A stretch of 64,000 nt of DNA from Atlantibacter sp. RC6 (GTDB lineage: Bacteria > Pseudomonadota > Gammaproteobacteria > Enterobacterales > Enterobacteriaceae): assembly GCF_014193285.1 (NCBI RefSeq), contig NZ_JACHZE010000001.1, forward strand, positions 186,001 to 250,000, in the 5' to 3' direction. Within the stretch, counting starts at the first letter, position 1; each line of letters starts with the position of its first letter. The notes under the pieces were generated by a model. The model ran no database searches. It worked only from the letters and a program-made list of their open reading frames with translations, and had not been told where the DNA came from. The position numbers were made by a program, and so were the translations under genes. Positions 26,802 to 35,401 of this stretch are shown in pieces.

Positions 26802-27734
26802 TTACTGCTGCGTCATCACTATCGCCGCGCTGGCGGAAAATCCGCCGGTTGGCACATCGGCTACATTGACCTCTGAGTCCCTTACCGCTTGAAAATCTAA
26901 ATCCAGGGTGTTTAGCCCCTCTAAAAATGTCAGGGTCGTGGTATCAGTGGTAGAGATGGGCGTGTTGTTATAACTGATAGTCACACCCACCCCATTCGCC
27001 GTGGTTTGCACTGCCTGGCTGCTGCCCATTGTCATGGGATTATAGTTAAGCTTCATCGATACCGTGACGTCGCCGCCGGTGCACTCTACAGGGATTTGCA
27101 CTTTCTGGGCCGTTGTCGTATCCGAAATGGTAGGAAGCTCTGCGCGTTCGATGATACCTAATGAAACCGTTAACGTATTACCATAATTGATAATGCATGA
27201 AGTATCAGGAACCACAGGTTGTGGCGATAACTGAGGATAATGCCCACAAACACCTGTGAACGCGCTTTCAGAATCAGGATCATAAATATTGCCATCGTCA
27301 TCAATAAATCTCCTGCATATTACGACGTCATCATCAGATAAAGACAAGTGCTGGGCAGGACCGCTTACATCGACGTTTTGCTCCGCCAGAGATTTAGAAC
27401 CGTCAAAATAAACACGTCCGGATGTCCCTGAAGTCAGAAAGGAATTACTGTAGTAGTAGAACACATCAACTTTCACTTTATAGTAGCCTGAATGCGGTAC
27501 ATATAAGTTATATTTAATCTGGCATAATGGCCCAAACAATGTCGTAGGGCCGGGGACATAAGCGACCGCTGCGCGTCCCGAGCAATCATAATAACCGTCA
27601 GCACCAGCGAAACCATATACTCCTGTAACAGTAGCTTTTGCAGCACCGCTGATAAATAATAAAAACACAATAATCGACAAAAAGATTATTAATGGCATGA
27701 TACATTTTAATAAATTTTTACAGATAGTGAGCAT
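26802..27734 (-). CDS. Second fimbrial tip adhesin, outside the operon
   Basis: A 310-residue paralogue of the operon's last gene. It has a hydrophobic signal segment (MPLIIFLSIIVFLLFISGAAKA), an N-terminal domain with Cys51, Cys71, Cys140 and Cys163 spaced much as in the other adhesin, a proline-rich hinge, and a pilin domain from Cys180 to the identical end MTQQ. The pilin domains are about 60% identical by my alignment; the N-terminal domains match only in patches such as PHSGxxKVxV and SKSxxEQxV. It has its own promoter and terminator, and is followed by the pilin operon in the same direction. Likely an alternative tip of the same pilus; the receptor is unknown. Confidence 0.72.
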   Translation of the reverse strand: MLTICKNLLKCIMPLIIFLSIIVFLLFISGAAKATVTGVYGFAGADGYYDCSGRAAVAYVPGPTTLFGPLCQIKYNLYVPHSGYYKVKVDVFYYYSNSFLTSGTSGRVYFDGSKSLAEQNVDVSGPAQHLSLSDDDVVICRRFIDDDGNIYDPDSESAFTGVCGHYPQLSPQPVVPDTSCIINYGNTLTVSLGIIERAELPTISDTTTAQKVQIPVECTGGDVTVSMKLNYNPMTMGSSQAVQTTANGVGVTISYNNTPISTTDTTTLTFLEGLNTLDLDFQAVRDSEVNVADVPTGGFSASAAIVMTQQ

Positions 27735-28121
27735 TTATTTTTCTCTGTTAAATTGTATATGCGTTCCTTGCCGAGAATCGCCATTACAATAATATTGTCG
27801 ATAACCTGACTTTCAAACCTGTTAGTTTCGCCTGAGATTTTGTGGCGTCTCCGGGCAGTGGAAGATACAATACTAGCGGACGCAATGCAAAACAACGCGT
27901 TCCATTATCAGACTCATACTGGGTATTTCATTGATAATTAATGACTTATTAGACATTATTGACAACAAAAGCAGTGCAGAAAATTCATAAATTCGAGTTG
28001 AAATCATTACCTTTTCAGGACACAATTTGTTGCTGAGAATAATATATATATTCAGCTATTCTTTATCAAAAATTCAGTCTGCATTACGTAATATTTATTA
28101 TTATTTTGGCAAAGAGAGTTA
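27735..28121. other. Region between the second adhesin gene and IS1
   Basis: Leader and promoter of the adhesin gene, then about 200 bases of AT-rich DNA up to the IS1 target site. No reading frame with a ribosome-binding site. Confidence 0.5.
27862..27916 (-). promoter_or_regulatory. Second adhesin promoter with shared 20-bp box
   Basis: Read on the minus strand: box TGAGTCTGATAATGGAACGC (27897-27916, 18 of 20 identical to the operon box), 6 bases, -35 TTGCAT (27885-27890), 17-base spacer, -10 TATCTT (27862-27867). The leader would be about 120 bases. Confidence 0.65.
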
Positions 28122-28129
28122 CATTTTGC
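28122..28129. repeat. IS1 target-site duplication, left copy
   Basis: CATTTTGC directly before the IS1 left end, identical to 28896-28903. Confidence 0.9.
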
Positions 28130-28143
28130 GGTGATGATTCCAA

Positions 28144-28590
28144 TTAGTAGAACATGTATTTTTCGATAAAAGCACCAATGACTTTTTCATGCAGCTCTAC
28201 AGAGCGTGAGAAACAGATAGTTCTGCGAGCCAGACGTTTGAGCCGGGTTCTCAGAGTCAGATTGTTGCGTTCGATGCGCTGAGTAAAAATCTTGCCGGTC
28301 AGATGCTTCTCTTTCGGTAGCTCTCTGGCGTAGCTGCCCCATTCGTCAGTGGTCAACATACCGATGGTAAAAGGGGTAAGCAGAGCCAGTAATTCACGAC
28401 AGGTTTCATCGGTCCGGGGGCCAAAAGTGTAGGCCAGTACGCCGCCGGTTTTCGTGTTGTATGCGTACCAGAGCCAGTGTTGCCGGGCTTTACTACCGAC
28501 AAAGCTCCATTGCTCGTCGAGTTCGCAGATAAGCGCCACATCAGCATGAGCGACCGGGGATGACGTTATTCGTCGTGGCGAGAGTTTTTT
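28144..28590 (-). CDS. insB: IS1 transposase InsB part (reached by -1 frameshift)
   Basis: This frame gives the catalytic DDE domain of the IS1 transposase. It is normally expressed only as the InsAB' fusion after a -1 slip at AAAAAAC (minus strand of 28584-28590). After the slip it reads KLSPRRITSSPVAHADVALICELDEQW and continues to the end FIEKYMFY. Conserved blocks include WLWYAYNTKTGGVLAYTFG, TDEWGSY, FTQRIERNNLTLRTRLKRLARRT and SVELHEKVIG. No stop or frame break is present, so the element may be active. A GTG at 28539 is the first in-frame start codon but is probably not used. Confidence 0.88.
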   Translation of the reverse strand, partial: KKLSPRRITSSPVAHADVALICELDEQWSFVGSKARQHWLWYAYNTKTGGVLAYTFGPRTDETCRELLALLTPFTIGMLTTDEWGSYARELPKEKHLTGKIFTQRIERNNLTLRTRLKRLARRTICFSRSVELHEKVIGAFIEKYMFY

Positions 28591-28838
28591 AAAGTCCGGA
28601 TAACGGTATTAATACCGATTTTTAGCGTTCGGGCGGTATCGCGAACCCCTGCGCCGTTGAAAGCCATTTCGGTGATTTGGTCTTTAACGCCCGGTTTACG
28701 GGCCTCATAAGAGTAAGTGAGCTGAAACACGCGGTGACAGTCACGGCAGCGGAATCGGTCATTCCCTTTTGGGTTTTGCCCGTGACGGTAAACCTGAACG
28801 GACTGACAACGGGGACAATGAATGTTAACGCTGACCAT
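28566..28838 (-). CDS. insA: IS1 protein InsA
   Basis: The 90-residue DNA-binding protein of IS1 has an N-terminal zinc finger (CPRCQS...FRCRDCHRVF) and a helix-turn-helix (GAGVRDTARTLKIGINTVIRTLK). Alone, InsA binds the IS ends and represses transposition; by frameshifting near its end it forms the InsAB' transposase. The length is close to the 91 residues of standard IS1. The start lies about 60 bases inside the right terminal repeat, which holds the promoter. Confidence 0.92.
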   Translation of the reverse strand: MVSVNIHCPRCQSVQVYRHGQNPKGNDRFRCRDCHRVFQLTYSYEARKPGVKDQITEMAFNGAGVRDTARTLKIGINTVIRTLKNSRHDE

Positions 28839-28895
28839 GAAGGAACCTCAAAAAGGAAGATTATATATCGAATTCAACCAATTGGATACATCACC

Positions 28896-28903
28896 CATTT
28901 TGC
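28896..28903. repeat. IS1 target-site duplication, right copy
   Basis: CATTTTGC directly after the IS1 right end, identical to 28122-28129. Confidence 0.9.
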
Positions 28904-29024
28904 ATTCCAGGTTCCCGCGATGAATAACCGATACTACACGAGTCATGGTAATGACCCATAACGTTAGCATTGCTTTTGCTTATCTGCCTCGCGCCTTTAT
29001 CGGCAGTGCCCTCTTGATCCAGAA

Positions 29025-29078
29025 GTAAAAAAGTGAACGACCTGCAATTAACACTATGTTATTACAAATCGTTCACTT
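29025..29078 (-). terminator. ppsA terminator
   Basis: AAGTGAACGA (29031-29040) pairs with TCGTTCACTT (29069-29078); an inner stem TAACA-CTA-TGTTA sits in the loop. On the minus strand a T-run (TTTTTT) follows. It has the same extended two-stem style as the terminator at 26690-26753. Confidence 0.8.
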
Positions 29079-29103
29079 ACCAGGTTTTACCGCTTATCGC
29101 GGA

Positions 29104-31482
29104 TTATTTCTTTAATTCCGCCAGGCTGAGCCAGGTCTGCACCACGGTATCCGGGTTCAGGGATAAACTATCAATCCCCTCCTCCATCAGCCACGCGGCA
29201 AAGTCTTCATGGTCGGACGGGCCCTGACCACAAATCCCCACGTATTTGCCCTGTTTCTTCGCGGCGCGGATCGCCATGGAGAGCAGCGCTTTCACCGCGT
29301 CGTTACGTTCGTCGAACAGTTCAGACACCACGCCGGAATCGCGATCCAGGCCGAGCGCCAGCTGCGTCATATCGTTGGAGCCGATGGAGAAGCCGTCGAA
29401 GTATTCGAGGAACTGCTCCGCCAGCAGGGCGTTAGACGGGATTTCGCACATCATGATGACTTTCAGCCCGTTCTCGCCGCGCTTCAGACCCTGACGTTCC
29501 AGCTCTTCCACCACCGCTTTAGCCTGATCGACAGTACGCACAAACGGCACCATCACTTCTACGTTGGTGAGGCCCATCTCGTTACGCACGCGCTTAACGG
29601 CCTCACACTCCAGCGCGAAGCAGTCGCGGAAGCTGTCAGAAACGTAGCGTCCGGCACCACGGAAGCCCAGCATCGGGTTCTCTTCATGCGGTTCGTAGCG
29701 CTCGCCGCCCACCAGGTTGGCGTATTCGTTGGATTTGAAATCGGACATGCGCACAATCACGCGTTTCGGGTAAAACGCCGCGCCCAGGGTGGCGATGCCT
29801 TCGGTCAGGCGACCAATGTAAAATTCCACCGGCGAGTCGTAGCCCTTCATCATCTCCTTGATCTCTTTTTGCAGCGCGGGCTCTTGCTGATCAAACTCCA
29901 GCAGCGCGCGCGGGTGCACCCCGATCATCCGGTTGATAATGAATTCCAGACGCGCCAGGCCAACGCCTTCGTTCGGCAGGCAGGCGAAGTCAAACGCGCG
30001 GTCCGGGTTGCCGACGTTCATCATGACCTTGAGCGGCAAATCCGGCATGGTGTCGACGCTGGAGCTTTTCACGCTGAAGTCGAGCAACTCAGCGTAAACG
30101 TAGCCGGTATCCCCTTCGGCGCAGGAGACGGTGACATTCTGGTCGTCTTTCATGCGTTCGGTGGCGTCGCCGCAACCGACCACCGCCGGAATACCCAGCT
30201 CACGGGCGATAATCGCCGCATGGCAGGTACGCCCGCCACGGTTGGTCACGATGGCCGCCGCTTTTTTCATGATCGGCTCCCAGTCCGGGTCGGTCATGTC
30301 AGTGACCAGCACATCGCCTGGCTGGATGCGGTTCATCTCACTGATGTCATGGATCACTTTTACCGCGCCGGAGCCGATGCGGTGGCCGATGGCGCGGCCT
30401 TCAGCGATGATATTGCCGTGGGCGTTAAGGGTATAGCGCTCCATCACCTGGCCGCGGGAACGCACGGTTTCCGGACGCGCCTGAACAATAAACAGCTTGC
30501 CGGTGTGGCCGTCTTTGGCCCATTCGATATCCATCGGGCGGCCATAGTGTTTCTCAATCAGCACCGCCTGCTTCGCCAGCTCCTGCACCTCATCATTGGT
30601 GATACAGAAGCGGTCGCGCTGTTCCTGCGGCACGTCTTCGATTTGTACCTGCTTGCCATGTTCCTGGGTCGCAGCATAGGTCATGCGGATTTTCTTCGAG
30701 CCCATGGTACGGCGCACAATCGCCGGGCGGCCCGCTTCGAGGGTCGGCTTGTGAACATAGAATTCATCCGGGTTCACCGCGCCCTGCACCACCATCTCGC
30801 CAAGCCCCCACGCGCCGGTGATAAACACCACCTGATCGAAGCCGGACTCGGTATCGATAGAGAACAGCACACCTGACGCGGCAAGGTCGGAACGCACCAT
30901 GCGCTGTACGCCTGCTGAGAGCGCCACGCCGCGGTGGTCGTAACCCTGGTGCACGCGATAGGAAATGGCGCGGTCGTTAAACAGCGAGGCGAACACGTGC
31001 TTCACCGCGACCATCACCGCATCAATGCCCTGCACGTTCAGGAAGGTTTCCTGCTGGCCGGCGAACGACGCATCCGGCATGTCTTCCGCCGTGGCGGAGG
31101 AGCGCACCGCGAAGGAGGCGTCGGCATCATCAGCGGAGAGCTGGTTATAGGCATCACAAATCGCCTGCTCAAGCTCAGGCTGGAATGGGGTGTCGATCAC
31201 CCACTGACGGATCTGCGCACCGGCTTTCGCCAGTTCAGACACATCATCGATGTCGGTTTTATCGAGCAGCTCATAAATGCGCTGGTTAACGCCGCTTTGG
31301 TCGAGGAACTGATTAAACGCATCAGCGGTAGTAGCAAACCCGTTGGGCACGGAAACACCCACGCCGGACAGGTTAGTAATCATTTCACCCAGGGAGGCAT
31401 TTTTGCCCCCAACTCTGTCTACATCATTCATGCCGAGTTGGTTGTACCAAAGCACTAGCGGTGACGAGCCATTGTTGGACAT
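29104..31482 (-). CDS. ppsA: Phosphoenolpyruvate synthase
   Basis: PpsA makes PEP from pyruvate and ATP (products AMP and phosphate) and is required for growth on lactate, pyruvate or alanine. The 792 residues match E. coli. The N-terminal ATP-grasp domain (about 10-350) is followed by the mobile phosphohistidine domain with [15 protein letters not shown] (family His421) and the PEP-binding TIM barrel with the conserved MCEIPSN and CGQGPSD motifs near the C-terminus. A Cra site 90-100 bases upstream agrees with the known activation by Cra. Its regulator gene ppsR is divergent. Confidence 0.98.
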   Translation of the reverse strand: MSNNGSSPLVLWYNQLGMNDVDRVGGKNASLGEMITNLSGVGVSVPNGFATTADAFNQFLDQSGVNQRIYELLDKTDIDDVSELAKAGAQIRQWVIDTPFQPELEQAICDAYNQLSADDADASFAVRSSATAEDMPDASFAGQQETFLNVQGIDAVMVAVKHVFASLFNDRAISYRVHQGYDHRGVALSAGVQRMVRSDLAASGVLFSIDTESGFDQVVFITGAWGLGEMVVQGAVNPDEFYVHKPTLEAGRPAIVRRTMGSKKIRMTYAATQEHGKQVQIEDVPQEQRDRFCITNDEVQELAKQAVLIEKHYGRPMDIEWAKDGHTGKLFIVQARPETVRSRGQVMERYTLNAHGNIIAEGRAIGHRIGSGAVKVIHDISEMNRIQPGDVLVTDMTDPDWEPIMKKAAAIVTNRGGRTCHAAIIARELGIPAVVGCGDATERMKDDQNVTVSCAEGDTGYVYAELLDFSVKSSSVDTMPDLPLKVMMNVGNPDRAFDFACLPNEGVGLARLEFIINRMIGVHPRALLEFDQQEPALQKEIKEMMKGYDSPVEFYIGRLTEGIATLGAAFYPKRVIVRMSDFKSNEYANLVGGERYEPHEENPMLGFRGAGRYVSDSFRDCFALECEAVKRVRNEMGLTNVEVMVPFVRTVDQAKAVVEELERQGLKRGENGLKVIMMCEIPSNALLAEQFLEYFDGFSIGSNDMTQLALGLDRDSGVVSELFDERNDAVKALLSMAIRAAKKQGKYVGICGQGPSDHEDFAAWLMEEGIDSLSLNPDTVVQTWLSLAELKK

Positions 31483-31818
31483 CGAAACAATCCTTTTGTG
31501 ATATTTGATAGGGGTAAATAAATATCTGACGACGCATTAAGCCTGGCATATTTAGCCGGTCGGGAAAAACGGTGAATCGTTCAAGCAAAATAAAAAATGT
31601 TCACTGCAACGTGCAAATGCTCAAAAATATAACCTATTGATTAGAAACAAGTCATTAATATACCCATGGTTTAAAAGGAAATATCGGGAAATGAAATCCG
31701 CTTTTCAAATTAAATAAAAACAGCATTTCATTTTCAAAAAATGAGAGGATCGCTATGTCAGAATGGGAAGATTTAAATTATCCTTTAAGGATATTCCCAA
31801 TTTCATCAGGACGTTATT
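31483..31818. other. ppsA-ppsR divergent control region
   Basis: 336 bases with the ppsA promoter and Cra site on the left and the ppsR leader on the right. A short upstream reading frame with its own ribosome-binding site (31755-31925) enters ppsR out of frame and is listed separately. Confidence 0.6.
31571..31584. promoter_or_regulatory. Cra (FruR) site of ppsA
   Basis: GGTGAATCGTTCAA fits every position of the Cra consensus RSTGAAWCSNTHHW. Cra is known to activate ppsA; the site lies 89-102 bases upstream of the ppsA start codon. Confidence 0.8.
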
Positions 31819-31925
31819 ATGGACAGCAGTGTCGATCGCCATGTGTTTTATATTTCCGACGGAACGGCAATTACCGCAGAAGTGCTGGGCCACGCGGTCA
31901 TGTCGCAGTTCCCGGTGTCCATTAA
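31755..31925 (+). CDS. Possible upstream ORF overlapping ppsR
   Basis: An ATG at 31755 follows GAGAGGAT at good spacing and opens a 56-codon frame ([20 protein letters not shown]...) that runs past the ppsR start in another frame and stops at 31925. If translated, it would compete with or couple to ppsR. The later part reads as a shadow of ppsR, so only the first 20 or so codons could be under selection. No family recognised; may be chance. Confidence 0.25.
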   Translation: MSEWEDLNYPLRIFPISSGRYYGQQCRSPCVLYFRRNGNYRRSAGPRGHVAVPGVH

Positions 31926-32652
31926 CAGTATCACCCTGCCGTTTGTTGAAAACGAAAGCCGCGCCAAAGCGGTGAAAGAGCAGATCGACGCCATTTATCA
32001 GCAGACCGGCGTGCGTCCGCTGGTATTTTATTCCATCGTGATGCCGGATATTCGCGCCATCATTCTGCAAAGCGAAGGCTTCTGTCAGGATATCGTCCAG
32101 GCGCTGGTGGCTCCGTTGCAACAGGAGATGAAGCTCGACCCGACGCCCATCGCCCACCGCACCCACGGCCTGAATGCCGCCAACCTGAATAAATACGACG
32201 CGCGTATCGCTGCGATTGATTACACCCTGGCGCATGATGATGGTATTTCGATGCGTAACCTCGATCAGGCGCAGGTGATTTTACTGGGCGTATCGCGCTG
32301 CGGTAAAACCCCTACCAGTCTGTATCTGGCGATGCAGTTCGGCATCCGCGCCGCCAACTACCCCTTTATTGCCGACGATATGGATAACCTCAACCTGCCC
32401 GCCGCGTTAAAGCCGCTCCAGCATAAACTGTTCGGCCTGACGATTAACCCGGAACGCCTGGCGGCCATCCGCGAAGAGCGTCGCGAAAACAGCCGCTACG
32501 CTTCAATGCGCCAGTGCCGGATGGAGGTGGCGGAGGTCGAAGCCCTGTACCGTAAGCATCAGATCCCGTATCTCAACAGTACTAACTATTCTGTGGAAGA
32601 GCTGGCGACAAAATTGTTGGATATCATGGGGCTCAATCGCCGCATGTACTAA
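31819..32652 (+). CDS. ppsR: PEP synthase regulatory protein PpsR (kinase/pyrophosphorylase)
   Basis: PpsR is a bifunctional DUF299 protein: an ADP-dependent kinase that inactivates PEP synthase by phosphorylating a threonine next to its catalytic His, and a Pi-dependent pyrophosphorylase that reverses this. The 277 residues include the P-loop GVSRCGKT (157-164). The start at 31819 gives [17 protein letters not shown], matching E. coli, with AGGAC upstream. It is divergent from its target gene ppsA. The stop codon lies inside the TrpR operator of aroH. Confidence 0.96.
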   Translation: MDSSVDRHVFYISDGTAITAEVLGHAVMSQFPVSINSITLPFVENESRAKAVKEQIDAIYQQTGVRPLVFYSIVMPDIRAIILQSEGFCQDIVQALVAPLQQEMKLDPTPIAHRTHGLNAANLNKYDARIAAIDYTLAHDDGISMRNLDQAQVILLGVSRCGKTPTSLYLAMQFGIRAANYPFIADDMDNLNLPAALKPLQHKLFGLTINPERLAAIREERRENSRYASMRQCRMEVAEVEALYRKHQIPYLNSTNYSVEELATKLLDIMGLNRRMY

Positions 32653-32663
32653 TTTACTAGTAC
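32646..32663. promoter_or_regulatory. TrpR operator of aroH
   Basis: GTACTAATTTACTAGTAC is a near-perfect palindrome fitting the TrpR consensus GTACTAGTTAACTAGTAC at 16 of 18 positions. It begins within the last codons of ppsR and ends 143 bases before aroH. TrpR repression of aroH is established in E. coli. Confidence 0.85.
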
Positions 32664-32806
32664 ACTCGTGCGCTTTTCTGTGTTAGGGTGTCGCGCATTG
32701 TGGCCCATCGCAGCCGCTTATCTTGAAATCAATCAGGATTGGTTTATTGTGATGCCCATCACTTCCCGGTACTGAAGCCGTTGAAGCACAAAATTTTGAG
32801 ACACCC

Positions 32807-33853
32807 ATGAATAAAACTGACGAACTCCGCACGGCGCGGATCGATTCGCTGGTGACGCCAGCCGAACTCGCCCTGCGCTACCCCGTTTCTGCCAGCGTTG
32901 CTGAACACGTCACCGCCTCACGCCGCCGCATTGAGAAAATTTTAAACGGCGACGATAAACGCCTGCTGGTGATTATCGGCCCCTGCTCGATCCACGATGT
33001 CGACGCCGCTATGGATTACGCGGCGCGTTTACAGACCCTGCGCGAGAAATACCAGTCACGGCTGGAAATCGTAATGCGCACCTATTTTGAGAAGCCGCGC
33101 ACCGTGGTGGGCTGGAAAGGCCTGATTTCCGATCCCGATCTCAACGGCAGCTACCGCGTTAATCACGGTATTGAGCAGGCGCGCCGTCTGTTGCTGCGCG
33201 TGAACGAGCTGGGCGTGCCCACCGCCACCGAGTTTCTTGATATGGTGATCGGCCAGTTTATTGCCGACGTGATCAGCTGGGGCGCGATTGGCGCGCGCAC
33301 CACCGAAAGCCAGATCCACCGCGAAATGGCCTCGGCGCTCTCCTGCCCGGTGGGATTCAAAAACGGCACCGACGGTAACACCCGCATCGCGGTGGACGCC
33401 ATCCGCGCCGCCCGCGCCAGCCATATGTTCCTGTCGCCGGATAAGCACGGCCAGATGACCATTTACCAGACCAGCGGCAACCCTTACGGGCATATCATCA
33501 TGCGCGGTGGCAAGCAGCCCAACTATCACGCCGACGATCTCAACGCCGCCTGCGACGCGCTGCGCCAGTTCGATCTGCCGGAGCATCTGGTGGTGGACTT
33601 CAGCCACGGCAACTGCCAGAAGCAACACCGCCGCCAGCTGGATGTTTGCCAAGATATTTGCACACAAATCCGCAACGGTTCCCGCGCGATTGCCGGGGTG
33701 ATGGTGGAAAGCTTTATTCAGGAAGGCAACCAGCCCATCACGTCTGGCAAGCCGCTGGCCTACGGCCAGTCGATTACCGACCCGTGTCTGGGCTGGGAGG
33801 ATAGCGAAACGCTACTCGCCATGCTTAACGATGCGGTGGAAAGCCGTTTCTGA
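32807..33853 (+). CDS. aroH: DAHP synthase, tryptophan-sensitive
   Basis: AroH condenses PEP and erythrose 4-phosphate to DAHP, the first step of aromatic amino acid synthesis, and is inhibited by tryptophan. The 348 residues correspond to the class I enzyme family (GPCSIHDVDAAM near residue 62; ARTTESQIHREMASALSCPVGFKNGTDG; metal-site residues within DFSHGNCQKQHRRQ). The TrpR operator upstream separates it from the AroF and AroG isozymes. In E. coli ydiE (hemP) follows aroH; here selO follows, convergent, after 41 bases. Confidence 0.96.
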   Translation: MNKTDELRTARIDSLVTPAELALRYPVSASVAEHVTASRRRIEKILNGDDKRLLVIIGPCSIHDVDAAMDYAARLQTLREKYQSRLEIVMRTYFEKPRTVVGWKGLISDPDLNGSYRVNHGIEQARRLLLRVNELGVPTATEFLDMVIGQFIADVISWGAIGARTTESQIHREMASALSCPVGFKNGTDGNTRIAVDAIRAARASHMFLSPDKHGQMTIYQTSGNPYGHIIMRGGKQPNYHADDLNAACDALRQFDLPEHLVVDFSHGNCQKQHRRQLDVCQDICTQIRNGSRAIAGVMVESFIQEGNQPITSGKPLAYGQSITDPCLGWEDSETLLAMLNDAVESRF

Positions 33854-33863
33854 CTTATTTCTA

Positions 33864-33881
33864 TGCCCTCGTCCGAGGGCA
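33864..33881. terminator. Hairpin between aroH and selO
   Basis: TGCCCTCG-TC-CGAGGGCA between convergent stops, no real T-run (AATTAT). Probably serves both genes. Confidence 0.6.
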
Positions 33882-33894
33882 ATTATCGGTGTGA

Positions 33895-35340
33895 TCAACT
33901 GGAACAACTGACCTCCAGCCGTTTTCCCCAATCCGGCGGACGGCGGCTGTACTCATCGTCACGATCGGCAAAGGGCTGGCGCAGCGCCTCGCTCAGGCGC
34001 AGCATCTCGCCCGCATCCCCCTGCTCTGCGGCTTCAATCGCGCGCTGCGCTAAGTAATTGCGCAGCACAATTGCCGGGTTGACTGCTTTCATCGCCGCCT
34101 GACGCGCATCGTCGGTCACTTGCTCCTGTTGCAAACGCGCGCGGTAGCGGCCAAACCAACTGTCAAACGCGGCGCGATCGATAAACTCATCGCGCAACGG
34201 CGAAGCAGCGGAGTGCTGTTCGGTTTCGCTGAGCATGCGGAACGTGCGGGTGAAATCGCTGCCTTCACGCTGCATGATACCCAACAACTCGTTCAGCAGT
34301 TCGTTATCGCCGTGTTGCTGGATCATCAGCCCCAGTTTGGCACGCATCAGCGCGCCGTAATCACGCAGCAACACCTCCTGATAGGTATCCAGCAGCCCGT
34401 TGAGCCGCTCAGCGCTGACGAACGGCGCGAAGGTTTGCGCCAGCCGCTGTAAGTTCCACAGGCCTACCGCCGGCTGGTTATCAAAGGCATAGCGCCCCTG
34501 GTAATCGGAATGATTACAGATAAAACGCGGCTGCCAGTCGTCCATAAAGCCATAGGGCCCGTAATCAATCGTCAGGCCGAGAATCGACATATTATCGGTG
34601 TTCATGACGCCGTGGCTGAATCCGACCGCCTGCCAGCGGGCGATCAGCGTTGCGGTGCGGGCGACCACCTGCTCCAGAAACAGCGCCAGCCGATCGGGCT
34701 CATCGACCAGCGCCGGGAAATGATGGCGAATCACATACTCCGCCAGTTGCTGCACCCTTTCCGGTTCGCGCCGGTAGTAGAAATGCTCGAAGTGGCCGAA
34801 GCGCACATGGCTTTCGGCGATACGCATTAGCATTGCGCCGCGCTCGGCGGTTTCGCGGTAAACCGGCGTATCGCTGGTGACAATGCTTAACGCGCGGGTG
34901 GTGGGAATACCCAGATAATGCATCGCTTCGCTGGCAAGGCACTCGCGCAGCGTCGAGCGGATCACCGCCCGGCCATCCCCCATTCGGGAATACGGCGTCA
35001 GACCCGCACCTTTCAGATGCCAGTCAAACCGCCGCCCGTCGGGAAGTTGCTGTTCGCCAAGCAAGATGCCGCGCCCGTCGCCGAGCTGCCCCGCCCAGAC
35101 GCCAAACTGATGGCCGCTATAAACCTGCGCCAGCGGCGACATGCCCGGTAGCAGAGATTCACCGCCCCATACGCCTGCGCTGCCATGATAATCGAACAGA
35201 GTGTCGGGAAGTTCCAGAGATTGCGCCAGCTGGGGGTTATGCCAGAACAAACGCGCATTGTTTAGCGGCGTCGGCGAGAGCTCGCTGTAAAAGCCGGGTA
35301 GCTCGTCACGCCAGGTAGTAATAAATTTTGGATTTTTCAT
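33895..35340 (-). CDS. selO: Protein adenylyltransferase SelO (YdiU)
   Basis: SelO has a pseudokinase fold with ATP bound upside down and transfers AMP to Ser, Thr and Tyr of other proteins, protecting cells from oxidative stress. The 481-residue protein shows [23 protein letters not shown] (about 74-96), the [19 protein letters not shown] segment, and the metal-binding [17 protein letters not shown]. It ends in CSS: the antepenultimate Cys stands where eukaryotic SelO has selenocysteine. Monocistronic, convergent with aroH. Confidence 0.95.
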   Translation of the reverse strand: MKNPKFITTWRDELPGFYSELSPTPLNNARLFWHNPQLAQSLELPDTLFDYHGSAGVWGGESLLPGMSPLAQVYSGHQFGVWAGQLGDGRGILLGEQQLPDGRRFDWHLKGAGLTPYSRMGDGRAVIRSTLRECLASEAMHYLGIPTTRALSIVTSDTPVYRETAERGAMLMRIAESHVRFGHFEHFYYRREPERVQQLAEYVIRHHFPALVDEPDRLALFLEQVVARTATLIARWQAVGFSHGVMNTDNMSILGLTIDYGPYGFMDDWQPRFICNHSDYQGRYAFDNQPAVGLWNLQRLAQTFAPFVSAERLNGLLDTYQEVLLRDYGALMRAKLGLMIQQHGDNELLNELLGIMQREGSDFTRTFRMLSETEQHSAASPLRDEFIDRAAFDSWFGRYRARLQQEQVTDDARQAAMKAVNPAIVLRNYLAQRAIEAAEQGDAGEMLRLSEALRQPFADRDDEYSRRPPDWGKRLEVSCSS

Positions 35341-35401
35341 CAGGCCTCCTGCTTCCAGTGTAGTGCCTGACGAAAAGTTTAAACACGGGTCAACCTGAGG
35401 G

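Larger units (their letters stand above)
28130..28895 (-). mobile_element. IS1-family insertion sequence (IS1N-like), complete
   Basis: The element is 766 bp. The left end begins GGTGATGATTCCAATTAG and the right end, read on the opposite strand, GGTGATGTATCCAATTGG. The flanks carry an exact 8-bp duplication CATTTTGC (28122-28129 and 28896-28903). It contains insA and the insB frame with an intact A6C slippage site. The proteins resemble IS1N rather than classical IS1. It is inserted 0.4 kb upstream of the second adhesin gene and 0.2 kb from the ppsA end, and interrupts no recognisable gene. Confidence 0.93.

Noticed and set aside
28144..28838. insA/insB as a broken transposase gene
   Set aside because: The frame change at A6C is the normal programmed -1 shift of IS1, not decay.
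29079..29095. CCAGGTTTTAC repeated near 26800 and near 29080 as an island attachment repeat
   Set aside because: The shared stretch is only about 11 bases and does not lie at both island edges; chance is likely.
29209..30876. 555-codon open frame opposite ppsA
   Set aside because: Antisense shadow of ppsA with the same skewed composition; no start signal.
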